A DNA stretch of 17,547 nt from Methanobacteriota archaeon. GTDB taxonomy: Archaea > Thermoplasmatota > Poseidoniia > Poseidoniales > Thalassarchaeaceae. Below, one piece after another: positions 12,017 through 17,547 of the stretch (positions are counted from its first letter, which is position 1; each line of letters opens with the position of its first letter). Both the position numbers and the translations under genes were made by a program. The stretch spans positions 20,585-38,131 of the forward strand of contig PATZ01000029.1 of NCBI GenBank assembly GCA_002712575.1. The letters are read 5' to 3'. Under the pieces are notes generated by a model. The model was not told the origin of the DNA, ran no database searches, and was given only the letters and a program-made list of their open reading frames with translations.

Positions 12017-13609
12017 ATGGCGAGGAGTTTCCATGGCAACAACTCTCTCTTAATAGTTATAATAATGCTATTTTGTTCATTTTCCTTATTCCATATTTGC
12101 CAAGTTGAATCTCAAAGTCTGATTGAAAAAAATATTCAAAAGACTAATTCTACTGATGTAAATTTTTCTGCAGCAGGAAGTGAACAAATATCGATCATCG
12201 GACAACCTATTCATTTAGGAGATTTAGTCACAGCTTCAATTTTAATACATAACGAAGGAGATGTTAGAGATAGTGTTAGACTAGAAGTAAGCGGAATGAA
12301 TAATTCCTTCTGGCTAGGAGATTTTGTCCAAATTGATTCTGGCTCAAGTAGGGAAATATTTGTTTCTTTTATCCCTTTAAATGTAGGAAATAATGAATTT
12401 AATTGGAGTGTCTATAGCCCAAGTGGTGGTGTAGATAGTAACCTACAAGGGTCTTTTAATATTGAAGTAAGGAATCAACAATCATTACAAATATTGTCTA
12501 ACTCTTACTCATGGACTTCTGAAGAAGGATTAAAAGTAATGCCAATTATTTTTCTTTCTGAAGGTGTTTCTAGAGATATTTCAATTAATATCTTCGATAA
12601 TACTGATAAAAATAATCTACTCCAATCATTGAAACTATCCTTGGATTATGGTAGTAGAATTGTTCATTTTGATTTAGCCAACCCTATCACTGATAATATA
12701 TTCATCGAGGTAGTTCCAATATCGTGGCTTCCAAATGTTTCTGATTCTAAAAATACCAGTATTATATTTGTAAATCCTCCTTATACTTCGGTTGACATTA
12801 CAATGGATAATTTTTATCCCAAAAAACCTGTAAAAAATGAAAACATATCATTTGAGTATACAATTATCAACAATGGAAATAGTAAGATCAATTCTGGTTT
12901 AATACGACTTATCATGTCTGATCAAACAATAATATACGAAGAAAACTTCCCTTCATTATTGCCAGATGCCACCTATTCTGGTAAAATAATCATCACAGAA
13001 TGGAAATATTCATATTCAGCAAATTTATCAATTAACTTTATTTCTGGAGATTATCAAAACAGTAATTGGGTATTAATAGAGTCAACTAATTCTCCCCAAA
13101 ATTCTGGCCTCCCATTTGATATCTATGCCGTTTCATACGGATCTATTGCGGGTTTAGCAATAGTCATAATGGCTAAAATTGTCATCAGCGCCATTTCAAA
13201 TCGCACTCCTTCGACAGTTAATAATTCTAAATTAAGGCCTCCTAGAGAATCAAGATTAGATGCAAAAAACATTAAAGAACAACAAAAAAGAGAAGTCATT
13301 TGTCCTTTATGCGAACAAAGGCTAAACGTCCCCTCATCTCATGAGGGGCTTGTTAAATGCCCTTCTTGTGAATCAAATTTTGAAGTACAACCATTAGAGG
13401 TCAAACCACAAGAGAAAGATGATATTTTACAAGGCAAAATGGAATCTGAAGATATTGAAATTACCATACCCTCATCTTCATCTAGTGGAGATATGTTAGA
13501 TTGTCCAGCGTGTGAACAGAAACTTAGAGTACTAGAGAGCAAAAGGCCGGTTAGAGCGCGTTGCCCAGCATGCAAATGCGAATTCATGGCTCTTTCTGAG
13601 GGGAAATAA
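12017..13609 (+). CDS. Single-pass membrane protein: external beta domains, cytoplasmic tandem zinc ribbons
   Basis: 530 residues from the ATG at 12017; a TTG one codon earlier is less likely. Residues about 8-33 form a hydrophobic signal peptide or anchor. The following roughly 330 residues are Asn/Ser-rich beta sequence with at least two Ig/CARDB-like units; typical phrases are ILIHNEGDVRDSVRLEV and ISFEYTIINNGNSKINSG, the repeated 'NNG' pattern of such adhesion-like domains. One membrane helix lies at about residues 370-392. The cytoplasmic part has a basic linker and two zinc ribbons: C429/C432/C448/C451 and C496/C499/C516/C519, similar to each other and joined by an acidic Ser-rich linker. 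The architecture suggests a sensor or scaffold linking the outside to a cytoplasmic partner (inference). The DtxR-type regulator gene follows after one base. No operator was recognised in the short upstream gap. Confidence 0.85.
   Translation: MARSFHGNNSLLIVIIMLFCSFSLFHICQVESQSLIEKNIQKTNSTDVNFSAAGSEQISIIGQPIHLGDLVTASILIHNEGDVRDSVRLEVSGMNNSFWLGDFVQIDSGSSREIFVSFIPLNVGNNEFNWSVYSPSGGVDSNLQGSFNIEVRNQQSLQILSNSYSWTSEEGLKVMPIIFLSEGVSRDISINIFDNTDKNNLLQSLKLSLDYGSRIVHFDLANPITDNIFIEVVPISWLPNVSDSKNTSIIFVNPPYTSVDITMDNFYPKKPVKNENISFEYTIINNGNSKINSGLIRLIMSDQTIIYEENFPSLLPDATYSGKIIITEWKYSYSANLSINFISGDYQNSNWVLIESTNSPQNSGLPFDIYAVSYGSIAGLAIVIMAKIVISAISNRTPSTVNNSKLRPPRESRLDAKNIKEQQKREVICPLCEQRLNVPSSHEGLVKCPSCESNFEVQPLEVKPQEKDDILQGKMESEDIEITIPSSSSSGDMLDCPACEQKLRVLESKRPVRARCPACKCEFMALSEGK
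13330..13348 (+). repeat. Perfect 8-bp inverted repeat with 3-base loop inside coding sequence
   Basis: CCCCTCAT-CTC-ATGAGGGG. It lies within the codons joining the two knuckles of the first zinc ribbon (VPSSHEG). A GC-rich perfect stem is unusual in this AT-rich sequence. It could form an mRNA hairpin or be a protein-binding palindrome, or be chance. Confidence 0.6.
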
Positions 13610-13610
13610 T

Positions 13611-14270
13611 ATGTTAGACCTAAGTGAATTTGAAGAAATGTATCTCAAAAGGATATTCGAACTCCATTCTGAAAAACCAGACCAGATAGTAAAAACGACA
13701 CAACTTGCTGAATCTATGGATGTAAGCGCTGCTTCTACTACTCAAATGCTCAATCGTCTTACAAAAAAAGATTTACTGACATATCTCCCTTATCGCGGGT
13801 GCAGGCTTACTCCAGAAGGCTTCATAACTGCATCAAGGATAAAGAGAAGGGAAGCATTAGTTGAAATTCTTTTAGTTGAGGTGATAGGTTTCAAAGGAGA
13901 TACTAATGCAATGGCGTGTAAATTAGAACATGCTATCGATGAAGAATTAGAGGTTACTTTGGATAATATGCTTGGATATCCTGAAAGATCTATTTCGGGT
14001 GCAAAAATCCCTTTAGTAGATAGGAAAATGGAAATTTTACAAAATAATTTATTGCCAATTAATTGCTTACCAAATAATATAGAGGCGACTATTGAGTTAA
14101 TTGCTATGAATGATAGTGAGAAAAAAACTTTGGAAGGAATTGGTGTAATATTGGGTTCAAAAATTAGAAAAATTGGTGAACAATTTAAGATAGAAGATAA
14201 AAATATTGATATTTCCAAATCTCTTTGTCAAAAAATACTCGCCAGAGTATCTCAATATTCTACTTCATGA
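13611..14270 (+). CDS. DtxR/MntR-family metal-dependent transcriptional regulator
   Basis: 219 residues with the full family layout: N-terminal winged helix-turn-helix (about 5-75, with QLAESMDVSAASTTQMLNRL as the recognition region and GCRLTPEG as the wing), a metal-binding dimerisation domain (about 76-140) and a C-terminal FeoA/SH3-like domain (about 150-219). Aligned by eye with Corynebacterium DtxR, the primary metal-site residues M10, C103, E106 and H107 (DtxR M10, C102, E105, H106) are present; a Cys at this place is typical of iron-type rather than manganese-type members. The ancillary site is altered: DtxR H79 is E81 and H98 is N99, while E83 is kept as E85. The gene begins one base after the zinc-ribbon membrane gene with GAGGGG seven bases upstream. 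Regulation of its own cluster is inferred from position. Confidence 0.9.
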   Translation: MLDLSEFEEMYLKRIFELHSEKPDQIVKTTQLAESMDVSAASTTQMLNRLTKKDLLTYLPYRGCRLTPEGFITASRIKRREALVEILLVEVIGFKGDTNAMACKLEHAIDEELEVTLDNMLGYPERSISGAKIPLVDRKMEILQNNLLPINCLPNNIEATIELIAMNDSEKKTLEGIGVILGSKIRKIGEQFKIEDKNIDISKSLCQKILARVSQYSTS

Positions 14271-14279
14271 GGTTGATTT

Positions 14280-15881
14280 ATGTCCGATGATAAAATTATT
14301 TATGAGAATAATGACGAATCGAATAAATCTGATTTAGAAGTAATGTTAGAAGACTTAGTTAATGCAAATCCAGTTGGCGAAGTCTCAGAATACAGTGAAA
14401 TAAATGTACCAAAAGACGATATAAATGTATATGATCAAAAATCTAGACTTAAAAATCAAGAGATAATACTAACCGGAATTGACGATTTGTTAATTAGTAG
14501 TGGGGCAAGATTAATTCTATTCCTTCCTTTAATCGTAGTAATTCTATTCGGTCTTGCCCAGTCTTTTAGTGATTCTAATCCGGATTGGTGGGTAAATAGT
14601 GTTCAAGGTTTAATTTTTAATCAAGATATTTCAACATCTATTTATTTCATCTCTCTACTAATTATGATAGCAGATTTGTCTTTGTTATTTATTTTACTTA
14701 GATTAATTTATGTCACTAGGCAAATATTTATTTTAGAGGCTAAGGAAATAACTAACTCAGGCATTACCTTCAATAGTGCTCATGGATATGCTCAAATGAA
14801 AGAAACAATAGATGGTTCTTCACGACAATTAAATGTAACAACTGGATTGATGTTTTTAGCTACTCTATTACTCTCTGTATCACTTTATTTCTCTACTCAA
14901 CAATCATCTGAATTACCTGTTATGATTGCACTCTCTACAGGTGCTTTACTATCTGGACATGGGGTTTACATGGTTTCTTCTCGTTCGCGTTTTAATACAG
15001 TTAATCCATGGGGTTTGTTGGAGGCCTTTTCTACACCAATCCATCCTGCCTTGCTCAAGAGGCCATTCTCTGATATCATTAGATCTCATGTAGATCCTTT
15101 ACTTTTAGTAAAAGTTTCAAGTTATGTAAATTCTCTTTCTTCTAAACTTGATAAAGGAAAATCAATCACCGACCTTCAAGAAAATCTATTACATTTACTA
15201 CATTTACGCAGATCTGGACTAATCTCAGATCAGATTTTTAGGGATGTTTTGGGTGAAATTATTGATGAGGAAGTTATCGAACAAATTTTCCAACATCCTG
15301 AATTGGGAGAGGAAACTTGGAATCGCCTCCTCACGCATGCAAGCTCAAGATGTGCTCCATTTTTCCGACTGCATGACAGATTACGTATGCATCAAGAAAA
15401 TGAAAATTATGATGGAGAAATTTGGTTTGACGTAGATATGGAGAATTTGACATTAGGTAATGCGAATTTATTTGCTTACGTACTAAATCAGAGTGCAGAA
15501 ACTAAACAATTAATTCTTAGGATACAAACTCCAGATTTCAGGCCTAATGAATGCGTATATGGTTTAAAAATACCTCCTTGTAAAGATGAAAACAATATTA
15601 AAAACCTTGATTCCATAGCTAAATCGTTACCCAGAACTTTATCCTCTACTAAGATTGTCTGGCAGAGTCTTATCCCGTCTTCTACTGGTGAAGCAACCGT
15701 AACCGTCCGTCTTGAAGATACATCCGGTAATCTAGTTTCAGGAAGAGTTCTTACGGTTCAAGTTCGTTCTGATATATTTACAAGACTTAGATTAACTACG
15801 GGGGCTTTACTTATGTTTGGTGCTATTGTTGCAGTATTTTCTCCACTAATTCCATTTGCTTTATCCTTGCTCGGCCTTTAG
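14280..15881 (+). CDS. Multi-pass membrane protein of unknown function
   Basis: 533 residues, family not recognised. The N-terminal 70 residues are acidic and probably cytoplasmic. Hydrophobic segments lie at about 77-95, 118-143, 187-205, 212-231 and 508-531, the last at the extreme C-terminus. Between the fourth and fifth segments is a soluble stretch of about 275 residues. It is first helical, with leucine-rich LLHLLHLRRSGLISDQIF and an acidic helix pair, then beta-rich (ATVTVRLEDTSGNLVSGRVLTV), resembling a small Ig-like or carboxypeptidase-regulatory-like fold. There is no transporter signature and no metal-binding cluster that would mark an iron or manganese channel. GAGG overlaps the preceding stop, seven bases before the ATG, and the gap to the regulator gene is nine bases, so the two are almost certainly cotranscribed. 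Confidence 0.8.
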   Translation: MSDDKIIYENNDESNKSDLEVMLEDLVNANPVGEVSEYSEINVPKDDINVYDQKSRLKNQEIILTGIDDLLISSGARLILFLPLIVVILFGLAQSFSDSNPDWWVNSVQGLIFNQDISTSIYFISLLIMIADLSLLFILLRLIYVTRQIFILEAKEITNSGITFNSAHGYAQMKETIDGSSRQLNVTTGLMFLATLLLSVSLYFSTQQSSELPVMIALSTGALLSGHGVYMVSSRSRFNTVNPWGLLEAFSTPIHPALLKRPFSDIIRSHVDPLLLVKVSSYVNSLSSKLDKGKSITDLQENLLHLLHLRRSGLISDQIFRDVLGEIIDEEVIEQIFQHPELGEETWNRLLTHASSRCAPFFRLHDRLRMHQENENYDGEIWFDVDMENLTLGNANLFAYVLNQSAETKQLILRIQTPDFRPNECVYGLKIPPCKDENNIKNLDSIAKSLPRTLSSTKIVWQSLIPSSTGEATVTVRLEDTSGNLVSGRVLTVQVRSDIFTRLRLTTGALLMFGAIVAVFSPLIPFALSLLGL

Positions 15882-15915
15882 TGGCCTTGAATAAGGAAAT
15901 ACTACTCGCATAACT

Positions 15916-16905
15916 ATGGATGAAGCCATCGAGGGTCAAGAAGAAGATCTGAGAAACCGCTTAAATGCAATGGAAACTAAATTAAAAAGAATGCGAGATC
16001 AACGGAATAATTTTACTGAAAATGCCCGTAGAGCGGCAGATTCGAGAAATTCTATACAGAATCAAGGTAAGGAAATAAGGACTAAAATAAAAGAATATCT
16101 GGATCAACAAAAAGAAATTCGAAATAAAGCTAAAGAACATCAATTAAAAAGAGATGCACTACAGAGTCAGATACGTGAATTAATTTCTCAAAAAAGAGGT
16201 AAAAAAGAAAGTAGTAAAGGCAATAAATCTGCTATAGTTGAACTTTCTGAAACAGTTGCCGAAATAGAAAGAATCGAAAGACAATTAATGACTGACGGAA
16301 CTATATCACTTAAAAAGGAAAATTCTCTATTGAAATTTTTAAAGAAATTAATAGTTAAACGCGATGAACTAATTCCTTTAGCATCAGAACTAAATCTATT
16401 AAACATTGATTTAGGAGACATGGAAGGATCAATCCAATTATTAAAGGCTGAAGCTGATGCAGAACATAAAATAATGTTGGATTTTCATAGCCAAGCAGAT
16501 GAAATATGGAACTCAATAAAGCCTATGTTTGAAGAAAGGGACTTCATACAAGCCGAGGGAGACCGCCTTCATGCAGCTTATCTAGAAGGAAGAAAAAATG
16601 CAGATGAAGTACACTCTTCTATCGTCGAATTAATGAAAGAAGTTAATGAAATTAGAGATAAAATGAAAGCAGAAATCGAAGAGGGAAAATTAGTCATAGA
16701 AAACCATAATCGTTCAGTAAGGGAGACTCTAACAACACCGGATAAAGATGAAAATTTGGCAAATTCACTATCAGAAAAATTAATTGAACAAGGAACTTTA
16801 ACATTTGGGGGAACACTTAGTGGTGATTTTTCTACTACCGAAAAGAAACCCAAAGCAAAAAAACCTTCACGCAAACTGAGAACGACTAGGGGCAGAAAGA
16901 GATAA
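15916..16905 (+). CDS. COG1340-like coiled-coil protein with basic tail (paralogue D)
   Basis: 329 residues, charged coiled coil over residues about 5-250. It shares with paralogue A the mid-protein pattern (IERQLMTDGTISLKKE) and the pair HxxM (H174, M177) and HxxY (H209, Y212), again 35 residues apart, which fits common descent within COG1340. A degenerate version of the C-terminal module follows (SEKLIEQGTLTFGGTLSG), then a strongly basic tail (KKPKAKKPSRKLRTTRGRKR). It lies 34 bases after the membrane-protein gene with no good ribosome-binding site, so it may have its own weak promoter or be read through. The presence of paralogues on both sides of the divergent gap suggests that the two clusters work together (inference). 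The stop codon directly touches that of pdxS. Confidence 0.85.
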   Translation: MDEAIEGQEEDLRNRLNAMETKLKRMRDQRNNFTENARRAADSRNSIQNQGKEIRTKIKEYLDQQKEIRNKAKEHQLKRDALQSQIRELISQKRGKKESSKGNKSAIVELSETVAEIERIERQLMTDGTISLKKENSLLKFLKKLIVKRDELIPLASELNLLNIDLGDMEGSIQLLKAEADAEHKIMLDFHSQADEIWNSIKPMFEERDFIQAEGDRLHAAYLEGRKNADEVHSSIVELMKEVNEIRDKMKAEIEEGKLVIENHNRSVRETLTTPDKDENLANSLSEKLIEQGTLTFGGTLSGDFSTTEKKPKAKKPSRKLRTTRGRKR

Positions 16906-17547
16906 TTAGTACCCTCTATCCTGATATTTTGTTTTTAAATTTTCAATCTCTAAACCAGGCATAGCATCTCCCATCATAGAACTTGCTTTTGCGACTATGC
17001 CTGCATCATCATAGTGATGGGTTGCTAAAACTATGGCTTCTGCCATTATCTCAGGATTTGCACTTTTAAATATACCCGAGCCAACAAATACTCCATCCAT
17101 TCCATGTTGCATTAGTAATGCAGCATCCGCGGGTGTCGCTATTCCTCCTGCTGAAAATGTTACAACTGGTAATCGTTTTTTACTAATCACTTCATTGAGT
17201 ATATTTGATACTTCATTATGTAAGTAATCCAAATTACCAAATGGAGTATTTTTAGGAGTTATGGCGAATTCTGACTTCTCTTTTAATTTTTGATAACCTT
17301 CTAATATTTTGTCTACTGCTAATTCTATTTCACTTTTATTCGCTATACTTAATGCCTCTATCTCATTTTTAACTAGTCTAGCATGCTGTATGGCACTTAC
17401 TATATTCCCTGTTCCTGCTTCTCCCTTAGTACGTATCATTGCCGCACCTTCTACAATCCTCCTAACGGCTTCTGGTAGGTTAGTACAACCACAAACAAAG
17501 GGAACATCAAATTGATTCTTGTCGATATGGAAAAAAGGATCAGCAGG
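16906..17547 (-). CDS. pdxS: Pyridoxal 5'-phosphate synthase lyase subunit PdxS, 5'-partial
   Basis: Synthase subunit of the ribose-5-phosphate-dependent vitamin B6 pathway; it condenses ribose 5-phosphate, glyceraldehyde 3-phosphate and ammonia delivered by the glutaminase PdxT. The frame is open to the window end, giving 213 residues of about 290-300; the missing N-terminus would hold the first catalytic lysine. Visible are FVCGCTNLPEAVRRIVEGAA, then MIRTKGEAGTGN with the second catalytic lysine (B. subtilis K149), the phosphate-binding strand VTFSAGGIATPADAALLMQ, and GMDGVFVGSGIFKS. The C-terminus ends QDRGY, close to the family's usual ERGW. An internal Met of MIRTK is not the start. No pdxT is in the window. 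The gene is unrelated in function to its convergent coiled-coil neighbour. Confidence 0.97.
   Translation of the reverse strand, partial: PADPFFHIDKNQFDVPFVCGCTNLPEAVRRIVEGAAMIRTKGEAGTGNIVSAIQHARLVKNEIEALSIANKSEIELAVDKILEGYQKLKEKSEFAITPKNTPFGNLDYLHNEVSNILNEVISKKRLPVVTFSAGGIATPADAALLMQHGMDGVFVGSGIFKSANPEIMAEAIVLATHHYDDAGIVAKASSMMGDAMPGLEIENLKTKYQDRGY

Noticed and set aside
13611..14270. Manganese-type (MntR) specificity
   Set aside because: MntR has Glu at the position occupied here by C103; the Cys matches DtxR/IdeR-type proteins, so no manganese claim is made.
15873..15886. GGCC-TTTAGT-GGCC mini hairpin at the stop of the membrane-protein gene, possible terminator
   Set aside because: Only a four-base stem, no T run after it, and the next gene follows 34 bases on in the same direction.
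9218..16905. SMC/Rad50-type ATPase role for the coiled-coil proteins
   Set aside because: None has Walker A, Walker B or ABC signature motifs, and all are only about 280-330 residues.
17437..17439. ATG at MIRTK as start of pdxS
   Set aside because: The 36 codons further out encode conserved PdxS residues (VPFVCGCTNLPEA), so this Met is internal.

Overview
The window is AT-rich archaeal DNA. The evidence is a largest RNA polymerase subunit split into A' and A'', an unsplit B subunit, an L30e ribosomal protein directly behind them, and COG1340-type coiled-coil proteins. Low GC content, the fused B subunit and the zinc-ribbon membrane proteins fit an uncultured marine Thermoplasmatota lineage (Marine Group II/Poseidoniales or Marine Group III). 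That placement is inference; no rRNA is present.

Region 1 (1-8214, plus strand) is the core transcription operon: rpoB (5' end outside the window), rpoA1, rpoA2 and rpl30e. The genes overlap or nearly abut, and the internal starts have GGAGG ribosome-binding sites. All catalytic motifs are intact, but the enzyme looks remodelled. RpoB has an extra block of about 65 residues. A' has an extra block of about 145 residues with a possible new C4 zinc site in front of the active site. A'' carries an N-terminal extension of about 110 residues resembling a helix-hairpin-helix. Two neighbouring clamp zinc sites have lost cysteines. The usual nusA-rpsL-rpsG-fusA continuation does not follow rpl30e.

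Region 2 (8282-9217, plus) is one soluble protein of unknown function. Its stop codon directly touches that of the next, convergent gene.

Region 3 (9218-11990, minus) holds three coiled-coil genes. The promoter-proximal two overlap by ATGA; the third has its own likely promoter.

Region 4 (12017-16905, plus) starts 26 bases from region 3 and diverges from it. In order it encodes a secreted-domain/one-TM/two-zinc-ribbon protein, a DtxR-family metal-responsive repressor, a five-TM membrane protein and a fourth coiled-coil protein. Regions 3 and 4 may be one functional neighbourhood (envelope sensor or scaffold, metal regulator, coiled-coil proteins). This is the best candidate here for an undescribed system, but its function cannot be read from sequence.

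Region 5 (16906-17547, minus) is the C-terminal two thirds of pdxS (vitamin B6 synthesis), cut by the window end and again convergent with zero spacing. Intergenic DNA is minimal; no stretch over 100 bases lacks a gene, and no tRNA, rRNA, CRISPR or insertion sequence was seen.
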